Of a DNA stretch of 64,000 nt, positions 29,044 through 37,836 are shown one piece after another. The stretch comes from Pseudomonas putida. GTDB taxonomy: Bacteria; Pseudomonadota; Gammaproteobacteria; Pseudomonadales; Pseudomonadaceae. The notes below the pieces were generated by a model. That model was not told the DNA's origin, made no database searches, and saw only the letters and a program-made list of their open reading frames with translations. The translations under genes were made by a program, and so were the position numbers. The DNA lies in NCBI RefSeq assembly GCF_028682175.1, contig NZ_JANHKS010000028.1:1-64000 (forward strand), written 5' to 3'. Numbering within the stretch: position 1 is the first letter of the stretch; each line of letters opens with the position of its first letter.

Positions 29044-30042
29044 ATGCGCCATCGAACCATTGCCAGCCACTTTGCCCGCGCCGTGCTGCAGGGCGCCCGC
29101 CGCTATGATCTGGACTGCCAGCCGATCCTCGCGCAGGCCGGCATCACCCCTGAATTGCTCAACGAGCCCCGCGCACGCATCGCGCCGGAACAGTTCGCGC
29201 TGCTGATCCAGCTGGTGTGGCGGGCGCTGGACGACGAATACATGGGGTTTGGCCTGGCGCCCAGCAAACGCGGCACCTTTGCCATGATGTGCCACGCGCT
29301 GATCCACTGCCGCACGCTGGACAAGGCCCTGCAGCGCGGCTTCAGGTTCTACGGGCTGTTTGCCGATTCGCCACGCCTGAGCCTTGAACGGGAGGGCGAC
29401 TGGGTGCGTTTATGCCTGGATGAAAGCAGCCTGCGCGATCCGGAGCACTTTTTAAGCGAATCGCTGCTGGTGATCTGGCATCGCCTGGCCAGTTGGCTGA
29501 TTGGCCAGCGCATCCGCCTGGATCACGCCACCTTCGCGTATCCGAAACCTGCCCACAGCGCCGAGTACGACCTGCTGTTCTATTGCCCGATGACCTTCGA
29601 CGCCGGCCAGACCGCACTGACCTTTCACGCCCGCTACCTGAGCATGCCGCTGCTGCAGGACGAACGTACGTTGAAGCGCTTTCTGGAACGCTCGCCCGCC
29701 GACCTGCTGGCGCGCCCGGACGAGGGTGACAGTCTCACCAGCCAGTTGCGCCGCCTGCTCAGCCGTGACTGCACCCAGTGGCCGGACCTGGAAACCGTGG
29801 CCGATCACCTGCATATCAGCCCCCAGACCCTGCGCCGGCATCTGCGCGACGAAGGCACGAGTTTTCAGGGGTTGAAGGACGAACTGCGGCGGGACATGGC
29901 GATTTTTCATCTGGGCCAGGCGGACCTGTCGTTGCAGCAGATCGCCGAGCAACTGGGGTTTTCGGAGCCTTCGGCGTTCCACCGGGCGTTCAAGAAATGG
30001 ACCGGACTGACGCCGGGCGCGTATCGCGAGAAGGAAGCCTGA
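29044..30042 (+). CDS. AraC-family transcriptional regulator
   Basis: A 332-residue regulator of the group with an N-terminal Arabinose_bd-like sensor (MRHRTIASHFARAVLQGARR, LAQAGITPELLNEPRARI, then GTFAMMCHALIHCRTLDKAL). The C-terminal double helix-turn-helix reads LETVADHLHISPQTLRRHLRDEG and LSLQQIAEQLGFSEPSAFHRAFKKW. The longer open frame upstream is not similar. It is divergent from dctA and convergent with phoQ; the target is unknown. Confidence 0.92.
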   Translation: MRHRTIASHFARAVLQGARRYDLDCQPILAQAGITPELLNEPRARIAPEQFALLIQLVWRALDDEYMGFGLAPSKRGTFAMMCHALIHCRTLDKALQRGFRFYGLFADSPRLSLEREGDWVRLCLDESSLRDPEHFLSESLLVIWHRLASWLIGQRIRLDHATFAYPKPAHSAEYDLLFYCPMTFDAGQTALTFHARYLSMPLLQDERTLKRFLERSPADLLARPDEGDSLTSQLRRLLSRDCTQWPDLETVADHLHISPQTLRRHLRDEGTSFQGLKDELRRDMAIFHLGQADLSLQQIAEQLGFSEPSAFHRAFKKWTGLTPGAYREKEA

Positions 30043-30052
30043 CGGGCCCCCT

Positions 30053-31396
30053 TCAAATCGCGAACTTGATCCTGAACGCCGCGCCGCCCAGGTCCGAATC
30101 ACCCAGGGTCAACTGCGCGCCGTAGCTTTCGATGATGTCCTTGACCACCGCAAGCCCGATCCCCTGCCCCGGGTTCTGCCGGTCCAGGCGTTCGCCACGT
30201 TCGAGAATTCGCGCCCGCTGGCTCTGGGGCACGCCAGGCCCGTCATCCTCGATGCACAACTCATCGCCCATCATCGACGGCCGCCAGCTCACCCGCACCT
30301 GGCCGATGCACAGGCGATAGGCGTTTTCCAGCAGGTTGCCGAGCATTTCCAGCAAGGCGCCCTCCTCCATCTGCACCTGGCAGTCGTCGGGCAGGTCGAG
30401 TACCACCTGCACCCGCTTGTCGCGATAGACCTTCTCCAGCGTGTTGCACAGGCTCTCGACCACGGGCTTGAGGCTGACGTGATGCCGCACCAGCCCGCTC
30501 TTGCGCAGGCTGGCGCGCTGCAACTGATAGCCGATCTGCTGGCTCATGCGCTCGATCTGCGATTGCAGGATGCGCGCCTGCTCCAGATCCTCGGGGCGTT
30601 TGGCGATGGTTTCACTCACACCCTGCAACACCGCCAGCGGGGTTTTCAGGCTGTGGGCCAGGTCGCCCAGCGAGTCACGATAACGAATGCGCTGCTCACG
30701 CTCGCTGCGCAGCAGGCGGTTAAGCGAGCCGGTCAGGCGCAGCAGTTCGCTGGGGTGCTCCTCGCTGAGGCTTTCCCTGGAGCCAGTCTCGACCTGATCG
30801 AGCTCCTGGCTCATGCCTTTGAGTGCCCGCAGGCCCCAGGTCAGGCCGCCCCACAGCAGCGTCAGCAGCACCAGCAAGGCCGCGCCGAAGCCCAGGTAAA
30901 GCTTCTCGCGCAGGCCGGAAATGGTTTCCTGATATTCGCGCACCGGTTGCAGCGCCACGATGCTGAACGCCGCGTTGCGCCCACCCAACAGCTTGATCTC
31001 GACGTCATAGACGAAAAACTCTTCGCCATTGGGCTGGCGAATCTTCGCGAACTCGGTTCCGCGCCCGTCATAGCGCGGCTGGTAGTCGATCTCTTCGTCT
31101 TCGGTGGCACGGGAGCGCCACACCAGCTTGCCGGAGCGGTTATAGATGTAGCCCAGCAGGCGGCTGTCAGGCAGGCTGAACTGCTCGCCGGGCAGCAAGG
31201 TAGGCATCAATAGCCGGTCATCCTCGACCCGTGCGGCAGAAATCAGCGTGGTGACATCGGACGCCAGGCGTTTCTCGATGGAGCTTTCCAGCGCCAGGCT
31301 GAAAGCGCTCTGCAACGCCGGCAACATCAGCAACATGAAAATGACCGCCAGGGTGGCGGCGGCCAGCATCAGGCGAACGCGAAGCGATCGAATCAT
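30053..31396 (-). CDS. Sensor histidine kinase PhoQ
   Basis: PhoQ senses low Mg2+ and cationic peptides and phosphorylates PhoP. The 447 aa have TM1 (about 8-35), a periplasmic domain with an acidic cluster TEDEEIDYQ (about 98-106) suited to divalent cation binding, TM2 (about 168-188), HAMP, phosphoacceptor H248 in LGDLAHSLKTPLAVL, and HATPase motifs ENAYRLC, DDGPGVP and GQGIGLAVVKDI. Its ATG overlaps the phoP stop by 4 bp. The gene order oprH-phoP-phoQ matches P. aeruginosa. Confidence 0.95.
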   Translation of the reverse strand: MIRSLRVRLMLAAATLAVIFMLLMLPALQSAFSLALESSIEKRLASDVTTLISAARVEDDRLLMPTLLPGEQFSLPDSRLLGYIYNRSGKLVWRSRATEDEEIDYQPRYDGRGTEFAKIRQPNGEEFFVYDVEIKLLGGRNAAFSIVALQPVREYQETISGLREKLYLGFGAALLVLLTLLWGGLTWGLRALKGMSQELDQVETGSRESLSEEHPSELLRLTGSLNRLLRSEREQRIRYRDSLGDLAHSLKTPLAVLQGVSETIAKRPEDLEQARILQSQIERMSQQIGYQLQRASLRKSGLVRHHVSLKPVVESLCNTLEKVYRDKRVQVVLDLPDDCQVQMEEGALLEMLGNLLENAYRLCIGQVRVSWRPSMMGDELCIEDDGPGVPQSQRARILERGERLDRQNPGQGIGLAVVKDIIESYGAQLTLGDSDLGGAAFRIKFAI

Positions 31397-32070
31397 CGGC
31401 AGCGCTCGGTGAAGAGGTAACCCAGGCCGCGCACAGTATCGATCGGCTTGAACCCTGCCGGCCCTTCGAGCTTGCGACGCAGACGCCCGACCAGCACTTC
31501 GATCACGTTCGGATCGCGCTCGTCGTCATCGGGGTACAACTGCTCCATCAGGCGTTCCTTGGGCACCACCTGCTGATGGTGGCGCATGAGGTATTCCAGG
31601 ATCCGGTATTCGTAGGCGGTGAGTGCCAGCGGCTGCTCATCCAGCGACGCCTGCTTGCGGTTCAGGTCAAGCAGCAAGGGGCCAGCGGTGATGGTGGACT
31701 GGGTGAAACCGCTGGAGCGGCGCAGCAGTGCGTTCATCCGCGCTTCCAGCTCTTCGAACTGGAACGGCTTGACCACATAGTCGTCGGCACCGGCGGCGAG
31801 GCCTTCGACCTTGTCCTGCCAGTTGCCGCGGGCGGTGAGGATCAGGATCGGAAACGCCTTGTTCTGGGCGCGCAGTTGACGGATCAGATCGAGGCCGCCC
31901 ATGCCCGGCAGGCCGAGGTCGATCACCGCCAGGTCGTGATTGAACTGGGCGGCCTGGTACAGCGCCTCGTCGGCATTGCCCACCGCTTCGACCACGTGGC
32001 CGCTTTCGGTCAGGCGGGTCTGCAGGTGGTGGCGCAACAGGGCTTCATCTTCGACAACCAGCAACTTCAT
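31393..32070 (-). CDS. Response regulator PhoP
   Basis: A 225-residue OmpR-type regulator. The receiver has acidic residues E7/D8, phosphoacceptor D51 (LAVIDLGLPGMGG) and KPF. The winged helix includes LTAYEYRILEYLMRHHQQVV and RDPNVIEVLVGRLRRKL, typical of PhoP. It lies between oprH and phoQ, 103 bp downstream of oprH and 4 bp overlapped with phoQ. The PhoP half-sites upstream of oprH indicate autoregulation of the whole operon. Confidence 0.96.
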   Translation of the reverse strand: MKLLVVEDEALLRHHLQTRLTESGHVVEAVGNADEALYQAAQFNHDLAVIDLGLPGMGGLDLIRQLRAQNKAFPILILTARGNWQDKVEGLAAGADDYVVKPFQFEELEARMNALLRRSSGFTQSTITAGPLLLDLNRKQASLDEQPLALTAYEYRILEYLMRHHQQVVPKERLMEQLYPDDDERDPNVIEVLVGRLRRKLEGPAGFKPIDTVRGLGYLFTERCR

Positions 32071-32173
32071 GCATATCTCCCCTCAATGTCCTGCCGAACC
32101 CGGCAAAACCTGAAAATAGTGCTGCCGGGGTCACGCATCGCATGAACCCGGCAGTGTTCCAGCCATCCGCGCT

Positions 32174-32782
32174 TCAGAAATTGTAGTTGGCGGCCAGGTA
32201 AGTCTGGGCGCTGCTGTCGAGCTTCAGCGAGCCAACCTTGGCCGCGTGGTGCGGCGCGACCTCGACGCTGGCATTGCTGCGCAGGTAACGATAACCCAAC
32301 TCTACCGACGCGTTCTGTGCAACTTGCTGCAACACACCTGCCTGCAGGCCTGCGGCATAGCCCATGCCGGTATCACGGCTCATGCCGCTGCTTTCCTGGG
32401 ACAGCTTGGTGACGCCCAGGGTGGCGCCGCCGAACAGCTTGGTGCTGGCGCCGATCGGAGAGAACAGGTCATAGCTGCCCAGCAGGTTTTCCTGACGCAG
32501 TTTCAGGCCGTTGTGGCTGGCGGAAACGTTGTCGTAGGTGGCGTAGTAGCGGCTGTCAGCGTTCTGCTGGCCCAGCCGGACACCCCAGGTGCTGTTCTTG
32601 TGGATGATGTGGTCCGCGTGGGGAGCGTTCAGGTTGCGGTTGATGCCGTTGGATTTGGAAATCTTGTCGCTGGTGTTGCCGTAGGTGACACCGCCGAATG
32701 TGCTGCTACCCTCAGAGGCTTGAGCGACTGCGCTGCCGCCTACGAATGCCAGGGCCATGATGAGCTGATTGATCTTGAGCAT
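32174..32782 (-). CDS. Outer membrane protein OprH
   Basis: A 202-residue small outer-membrane beta-barrel protein with signal peptide MLKINQLIMALAFVGGSAVA (cleavage after AQA). The mature part has alternating hydrophobic strands and ends in a C-terminal phenylalanine (AANYNF), as expected for an 8-stranded barrel. In P. aeruginosa OprH binds LPS and replaces Mg2+ bridges under Mg2+ limitation. It is the first gene of the oprH-phoP-phoQ operon with AAGGACA as ribosome binding site. Confidence 0.92.
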   Translation of the reverse strand: MLKINQLIMALAFVGGSAVAQASEGSSTFGGVTYGNTSDKISKSNGINRNLNAPHADHIIHKNSTWGVRLGQQNADSRYYATYDNVSASHNGLKLRQENLLGSYDLFSPIGASTKLFGGATLGVTKLSQESSGMSRDTGMGYAAGLQAGVLQQVAQNASVELGYRYLRSNASVEVAPHHAAKVGSLKLDSSAQTYLAANYNF

Positions 32783-32846
32783 GGTTATGTCCTTATAAGC
32801 GCTTGGCGCTTGCTGTGAATACGGGACTCAAGGTAATGCGCCATCG

Positions 32847-32885
32847 CTGAACTCCCACTGAACGTGCACTGAACCTGCGCTGAAC
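32847..32885 (-). promoter_or_regulatory. Four phased PhoP half-sites upstream of oprH
   Basis: On the minus strand the hexamer GTTCAG occurs four times at exact 11-bp steps; plus-strand CTGAAC starts are 32847, 32858, 32869 and 32880. GTTCAG-N5-GTTCAG is the PhoP box described for Pseudomonas, so two boxes stand in tandem 65-103 bp before the oprH start. They are also 90 bp from the divergent hydrolase gene. Confidence 0.85.
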
Positions 32886-32974
32886 GTTCGCCAATGGATC
32901 GATCCGGCGCCTGATCAGTCCATTGCTTGTGCACTGTCGCCCCGTACCCCTCTAAGACCCCAGGAGAGATGACC

Positions 32975-33781
32975 ATGCGATTGCTGATTGCCCTGACCCT
33001 CATGTGCCTTGCAGGCCTGGCCCAGGCCGAGATCAAGACCCGCACCCTCGACTACCAGGCCGCCGATGGCACCAGGCTCGTGGGCTATTACGCCTACGAC
33101 GACGCGATCAAGGGCCCGCGCCCGGGTGTCGTGGTGGTTCACGAATGGTGGGGCCTGAATGATTACGCCAAGCGCCGGGCTCGTGATCTGGCCGCGCTGG
33201 GCTACAGCGCCATGGCCATCGATATGTATGGCGAAGGCAAGAACACCGAGCATCCCAAGGACGCCATGGCCTTCATGACCGCCGCGACCAAGGACGCTGC
33301 CGCCTCGGCCAAGCGCTTCGATGCAGGCCTTGAGCAATTGAAGAAGCAGCCCGAGACCAACCCGCAGAAAATCGCCGCCATCGGCTACTGCTTTGGCGGC
33401 GGCGTCGTGCTGGATGCAGCCCGTCGCGGCGAGCCACTGGCGGCGGTGGTGAGCTTCCACGGCGCGCTGGCGACCAAGACCCCGGCCAAGGCAGGCGTGA
33501 CCAAAACGCCGATGCTGGTCGAACACGGCAACGGCGACACCATGGTCACCGCGCAGAACGTCGCGGACTTCAAAAAGGAAATGGATGCGGCCAAGGCTGA
33601 CTACAAGTTCGTCGGCATCGACGGCGCCAAGCACGGCTTCACCAACCCCGACGCCGACAAGCTCAGCCACGGCGACCACGGCGGCCCGGACATCGGCTAC
33701 AACCAGGCTGCGGACATGAGCTCGTGGGCCGACATGAAGGCGTTCCTCAAGGAGCAGTTCGCGAAGAACTCGACGCTCTGA
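32975..33781 (+). CDS. Exported dienelactone hydrolase-family protein
   Basis: A 268-residue alpha/beta hydrolase with N-terminal signal peptide MRLLIALTLMCLAGLAQA. The catalytic triad of dienelactone hydrolases is visible: Cys in AAIGYCFGGGVVLDA, Asp in VEHGNGDTMVTA and His in DGAKHGFTNPD. ATG at 32975 has GGAGAG six bases upstream; an ATG two codons earlier overlaps that site. Aromatic degradation genes are absent nearby, so a role in carboxylester turnover in the periplasm is the most that can be said. Confidence 0.9.
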   Translation: MRLLIALTLMCLAGLAQAEIKTRTLDYQAADGTRLVGYYAYDDAIKGPRPGVVVVHEWWGLNDYAKRRARDLAALGYSAMAIDMYGEGKNTEHPKDAMAFMTAATKDAAASAKRFDAGLEQLKKQPETNPQKIAAIGYCFGGGVVLDAARRGEPLAAVVSFHGALATKTPAKAGVTKTPMLVEHGNGDTMVTAQNVADFKKEMDAAKADYKFVGIDGAKHGFTNPDADKLSHGDHGGPDIGYNQAADMSSWADMKAFLKEQFAKNSTL

Positions 33782-33796
33782 AGCCCACCACATCTC

Positions 33797-33906
33797 CCGT
33801 AGCAGCACGGCTTGCCGGCGGGAGCGTAGTGTCAGTGAGTGATGAGTCGTCTGACACTACGCTCCCGCCGGCAAGCGGAGCGCCGCCCGGCCGGGCTGCT
33901 ACAGGG
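33797..33906. repeat. REPIN, GTAGCAGCACGGCTTGCCGG family with extended arm
   Basis: Inverted REP pair whose right copy carries the same gagcgccgcccggccggg variant arm as the copy at 12089, between the hydrolase and phosphopantetheinyl transferase genes. Confidence 0.87.
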
Positions 33907-33948
33907 GGTGTATTCAATGCCATTTGCTTTCCGGCAAAATGCCGACCC

Positions 33949-34683
33949 ATGACCCAGACACTCCCCCCCTGCTGCCCCATCCTCACCACCCACTGGCCCC
34001 TGCCCCACCCGCTGGCCAATGTGGTGCTGGTCAGCGGCCGGTTCGATCCACAGCAACTCACCGACGGCGATTTTTCGCGCTGCCTGATCGAGCCGCCCGC
34101 GAGCATCCAGCGCTCGGTGGCCAAGCGTCAGGCGGAGTTTCTCGCCGGGCGGCTGTGCGCGCGGGAGGCGATGCGTCAGCTGGACGGTCGCCTTCACGTG
34201 CCACCGATTGGCGATGACCGTGCACCGACCTGGCCCGCCGATCTGTGCGGCTCGATCACCCACAGCACCGGCTGGGCTGCGGCGCTGGTGGCCCATAAAC
34301 ACCACTGGCGCGGCTTGGGGCTGGATGTCGAGCAGGTAATGAGCAGCGAGCGCGCCGCCCGCCTGGCCGGAGAAATCCTCACCGCCTACGAACTGCAACG
34401 CATGGCCCAAGGGCCTGAGCATCAGGTCGCGCTACGGGTCACCCTGACCTTCTCGCTCAAAGAAGCGCTGTTCAAGGCGCTCTACCCCATCGTGCTCAAG
34501 CGCTTCTATTTTGAAGATGCCGAGTTATTGCAGTGGTCAGAGGACGGCAGCGCCCGCTTGCGGCTGAAGATCGACCTGTCTGAGGAATGGCACAGCGGCA
34601 AGGAGCTCGACGCGCAGTTCAGCGTGCAGGATGGGCAGTTGTTGAGCCTTGTAGCAATCCCAGCTTCACCACCTCCCCTGTAG
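33949..34683 (+). CDS. 4'-phosphopantetheinyl transferase (PcpS/Sfp type)
   Basis: Transfers phosphopantetheine from CoA to acyl or peptidyl carrier proteins. The 244 aa from the ATG at 33949 contain KRQAEFLAGRLCAREAMRQL, the CGSITHSTGWAAALVA segment, the Mg2+-binding GLDVEQV and the FSLKEALFKALYP helix, all typical for the Sfp/EntD-like family. Pseudomonads use a single such enzyme (PcpS) for fatty acid and siderophore carriers. The last codons CTG TAG are provided by a REP element. Confidence 0.93.
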   Translation: MTQTLPPCCPILTTHWPLPHPLANVVLVSGRFDPQQLTDGDFSRCLIEPPASIQRSVAKRQAEFLAGRLCAREAMRQLDGRLHVPPIGDDRAPTWPADLCGSITHSTGWAAALVAHKHHWRGLGLDVEQVMSSERAARLAGEILTAYELQRMAQGPEHQVALRVTLTFSLKEALFKALYPIVLKRFYFEDAELLQWSEDGSARLRLKIDLSEEWHSGKELDAQFSVQDGQLLSLVAIPASPPPL

Positions 34684-34767
34684 GAGTGAGCTTGCTCGCG
34701 ATTGCCATCTATCCAATACACCTACGGATCTGACATACCGCAATCGCGAGCAAGCTCACTCCTACAG
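34678..34767. repeat. REPIN overlapping two gene ends
   Basis: An inverted CTGTAGGAGTGAGCTTGCTC pair. Its left end supplies the stop codon of the phosphopantetheinyl transferase gene, and its right end touches the stop region of the convergent FhuF-type gene. Confidence 0.88.
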
Positions 34768-35457
34768 GTCCGTGTTTTTTGATGGGCAATGCTCACACCG
34801 TCCCACCCACTCCACCTGATAACTCAAACAGCAACTTCGCCGCTGCCTGCGGGGAGGTCGTTCTATATAGGTGATGGTATTGAACAGCGGATTGGGCTGC
34901 CCATCGGTCTGCAAACGCTCACGCAGCAGTCGATGAGCCGGCTCCAGCGAAACGTCACTAACCAACGCCAGCCGCCGCAGGCAGGTCTCCAGATAATCCC
35001 CGGCGCTGCTCCAGAACACCGACGCTCCCACGCCAGCGTAGGCGCTCAATGCATCGATCACCTTGCGCAAATGGACCAACAACGGTCCGAATCGCGTGAA
35101 TGGGTCAGATGACGGTGACAGCGAAACTCGGTCCCCGAAAAACCTCACCCCGTCGAGCAACCCGCGCTCGTTCACCGCAAACGCCACCTCATCGAGCCCC
35201 AGCGGCCAACTGACGTCATCCACCAGGCTTGCCACCACGACAGGTGGAATAAGCTGCATGAAGTAATACTTGGCAAACTGCGACACCAGTACCGGGCGCT
35301 TCTCGGGCATCAACTCCGGGCCATAGACGCGCAGCAACAGCCGATCCAGCGTCACAGGCTGCAACAGTTCAGGCACCGCAACGACCGCCCACTGTTCATC
35401 GACTACCAACGTCTCGGCAAAAGGTGCGAGCGCCCCCGCGAACAATCCGGAATTCAC
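34762..35457 (-). CDS. FhuF-type siderophore-iron reductase
   Basis: A 231-residue protein whose C terminus carries CCLSYQVEWVGRCEHC, a CC-x10-C-x2-C motif that binds the unusual [2Fe-2S] cluster of FhuF-type ferric-siderophore reductases. The body is otherwise divergent, with FAKYYFMQLIPPVVVASLV matching the family middle. It would release iron from siderophores in the cytoplasm. Its ATG overlaps the stop of the sensor-kinase gene by 4 bp, which is unusual and suggests control of iron release by that two-component system. Confidence 0.85.
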   Translation of the reverse strand: MNSGLFAGALAPFAETLVVDEQWAVVAVPELLQPVTLDRLLLRVYGPELMPEKRPVLVSQFAKYYFMQLIPPVVVASLVDDVSWPLGLDEVAFAVNERGLLDGVRFFGDRVSLSPSSDPFTRFGPLLVHLRKVIDALSAYAGVGASVFWSSAGDYLETCLRRLALVSDVSLEPAHRLLRERLQTDGQPNPLFNTITYIERPPRRQRRSCCLSYQVEWVGRCEHCPSKNTDL

Positions 35458-37082
35458 GGTTCACCCTGCTGGCGCGGCCAGGTCAGGCTGAAGCACGCCC
35501 CGCCCAGCCCCTGGCTGCGACCGATCAGCGCCCGGCCGCCGTGCCAGTAGATGATCCGCCGCACAATCGACAAGCCCAACCCGTGGCCGCCAGAGGCTCG
35601 GGTGCGGCTGTCGTCCAGGCGCATGAAGGGCGTGAAGATTCGCTCCCAGGCGCTTTCCGGCACACCGGGGCCATCGTCCTCGACATCGATCCGGCAGCGC
35701 TCCTGACTCAACTGAAAACCGACCCGCACCTGGGATTCGGCGTGACGCATCGCATTGCTCACCAGATTCTGCAAAGCCCGGTGCAGATAACGCGGCTCAG
35801 CCTCGACCCAGGCCTGGGCATCATCGCCCACCGCCACCGATTGCCCGCGACTGACCCGCACATTGGCCCGCAATGGCGCCAGTTCAGCGACCACCTGGTC
35901 GATCAGCGCCGCCAGATCGATGCGCTGGTAATTGAGCGTCGGCGAGCCCTGCTCAAGCCGCGCGTAGGTCAGCATCTCGTCCACCAGCTTGTCCAGGTCC
36001 TGGATGTCGTTGTCCATGCCGATCATGTACTTGTGGCGCGCCTCCGGGGTGCTGGCATCGCCGATCATCTCAAGCCCGAAGCGCAGGCGCGCCACCGGGG
36101 TGCGCAGCTCGTGGGACACCGCCCGCACCAGCTCGCGCTGGATGGTCAACGAACGCTGCAGGTGCTCGGCCATGCCGTTGAACGCCGAGGCCAGCCGGCC
36201 CACCGAGTCCGCGCCTGACTCAGGCACGCGGGTTTCCAGACTGCCCTGAGCGATCTGCGTGGCGGCCGCTTCCAGTCCGCGCAGGCGATGTTCCAGCCGC
36301 CGCACCAGCAGATACACCACCAGCCCGATCAGGCACAGGCCGAGAAAGGCGATCAGCACCAGCAGCTCAGGCGGGTACGGGTTCATCTGGTACAGCGGAC
36401 CGATTTCGAGCACCCACTGCGTCTCGCCGACGCCCGACAGCACCCGGATCGAGTCGCCGCCCTTGCCCAGCGCCATCACCGTGTCGCCTTCGTCGATGCG
36501 CCGGCGCTGGTCATCGTCGACGTCTGCCTGTTCGAGCCGGATCAGGTGCATGTCAAAGCCGAAACCTTTGCTCAGGCGCAGGGTTTCCAGACGAATCGGC
36601 TGCTCATCCACGGGAAATCGCACCAGCTCGTCCAGCAGCAGGAAAATCGTCGCCCGTGCCAGTTGCTCGCTGATCTGCTGCACCTCGCCGGTCAACAGTA
36701 ACGCGCTGCCGGGCTTGCCAGCGGTCGCCGGTATCACCTCGCGAAACACCCGCGCGGCATGGGGGCCGGTCTTCTCGACCACCACCTGGCCGCGGCTCAG
36801 GCGATTGCGCGCGCCGCCGTCCAGATGCGCCTGCTCGGCGGTCTGCAGCGACAGCGGAATGCCCATCAGGCGCTCCCACACCGCCAAGGCCCGGATGCGT
36901 TCGATATCGTTCATCGGCGCAAGGTTGTCGCCCATCAAGGCGAAGGTGCCGTGGGCCAGTTGTTCGCGGTATTGCTCGGCGCGCACCTTGTTGACCAGGT
37001 GCAGCGTCAACACGCCCAGCAGCGCGACCAGCACCAGTACGCCCAGCATGCCGCCATATATACGCAGGAAAATGGAGTTCAT
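35454..37082 (-). CDS. Sensor histidine kinase (RstB-like)
   Basis: A 542-residue inner-membrane kinase: TM1 at about 9-30, periplasmic domain, TM2 at about 239-261, HAMP (RRLEHRLRGLEAAATQIAQG), HisKA with H324 in VRAVSHELRTPVARLRFGL, and HATPase with QNLVSNAMRHA, DDGPGVPESAWERIF and GGHGLGLSIVRRI. Layout and the RstB-type periplasmic domain match the kinase encoded upstream of nrdA in other Pseudomonas. It is 16 bp downstream of its response-regulator gene and overlaps the FhuF-type gene. Confidence 0.93.
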   Translation of the reverse strand: MNSIFLRIYGGMLGVLVLVALLGVLTLHLVNKVRAEQYREQLAHGTFALMGDNLAPMNDIERIRALAVWERLMGIPLSLQTAEQAHLDGGARNRLSRGQVVVEKTGPHAARVFREVIPATAGKPGSALLLTGEVQQISEQLARATIFLLLDELVRFPVDEQPIRLETLRLSKGFGFDMHLIRLEQADVDDDQRRRIDEGDTVMALGKGGDSIRVLSGVGETQWVLEIGPLYQMNPYPPELLVLIAFLGLCLIGLVVYLLVRRLEHRLRGLEAAATQIAQGSLETRVPESGADSVGRLASAFNGMAEHLQRSLTIQRELVRAVSHELRTPVARLRFGLEMIGDASTPEARHKYMIGMDNDIQDLDKLVDEMLTYARLEQGSPTLNYQRIDLAALIDQVVAELAPLRANVRVSRGQSVAVGDDAQAWVEAEPRYLHRALQNLVSNAMRHAESQVRVGFQLSQERCRIDVEDDGPGVPESAWERIFTPFMRLDDSRTRASGGHGLGLSIVRRIIYWHGGRALIGRSQGLGGACFSLTWPRQQGEP

Positions 37083-37098
37083 GCCGTAGTCACCTGAC

Positions 37099-37836
37099 TC
37101 AACCGTTCAGCATGAAGTTGGTCACGTCCCGGGCCGCTTCGGGCACGAACAGGTAGCCCTTGTTGCGCACGGTCTTTATCAGACGCGGGTGGACGGGGTC
37201 GTCGCCGATGCGCGGGCGAATCTTCGAGATGCGCACGTCGATGGAGCGGTCCTGCCCGTCGTAGCCCACGCCACGCAGGGCGGTGAAGATTTCCTCGCGG
37301 GACAGGATACGCCCGGCATTCGCCACCAAGAGCCACAACAGGTCAAATTCGGCGCTGGTCAGGTCGATGCTGCGCCCGCTGAGCCAGGCCTCGCGCAGGG
37401 CGTTGTCGACGATCAACGGGCCGAAGGTCAGGCGCCGCTCCTCTCGGGCTGGTTCGTCGGGGGTGTCGCTGCGGCGCAGCAGGGCGTGTACCCGCGCCAG
37501 CAACACTCGCGGATGCACCGGTTTGCAGACGTAATCGTCGGCGCCGGTGTCCAGGCCCTGAATCTGATCGCTGTCGTCGGTGCGCGCGGTGAGCATCAGG
37601 ATGGGGCCGTCATAGCGCCCGCGCACCTTGCGGCAGATGCTCAGGCCATCCTCACCGGGCAGCATCAGGTCGAGAATCACCAGTGCCGGCTGCTCGTCGA
37701 CGATCCGCTGCACCGCCCGCGCACCGTTGCCCTCAAGGCTCACGCGCAGGCCGTTGCTCTCCAGGTAATCGCGGGTCAGTTCGGCCAGCCGAAGGTCGTC
37801 CTCGACGATCAGCACCTGCCAGGGCTCTTGCTGCAC
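37099..37836 (-). CDS. OmpR-family response regulator (RstA-like)
   Basis: A 245-residue regulator starting at GTG. The receiver has E12/D13/D14, phosphoacceptor D56 (LVILDLMLPGEDG) and KPVHPRVLLARV. The winged helix includes LTSAEFDLLWLLVANAGRILS and RSIDVRISKIRPRIGD. It forms a two-component pair with the next kinase gene and probably controls the linked ferric reductase gene. It diverges from nrdA across a 700-bp regulatory region. Confidence 0.93.
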   Translation of the reverse strand: MQQEPWQVLIVEDDLRLAELTRDYLESNGLRVSLEGNGARAVQRIVDEQPALVILDLMLPGEDGLSICRKVRGRYDGPILMLTARTDDSDQIQGLDTGADDYVCKPVHPRVLLARVHALLRRSDTPDEPAREERRLTFGPLIVDNALREAWLSGRSIDLTSAEFDLLWLLVANAGRILSREEIFTALRGVGYDGQDRSIDVRISKIRPRIGDDPVHPRLIKTVRNKGYLFVPEAARDVTNFMLNG

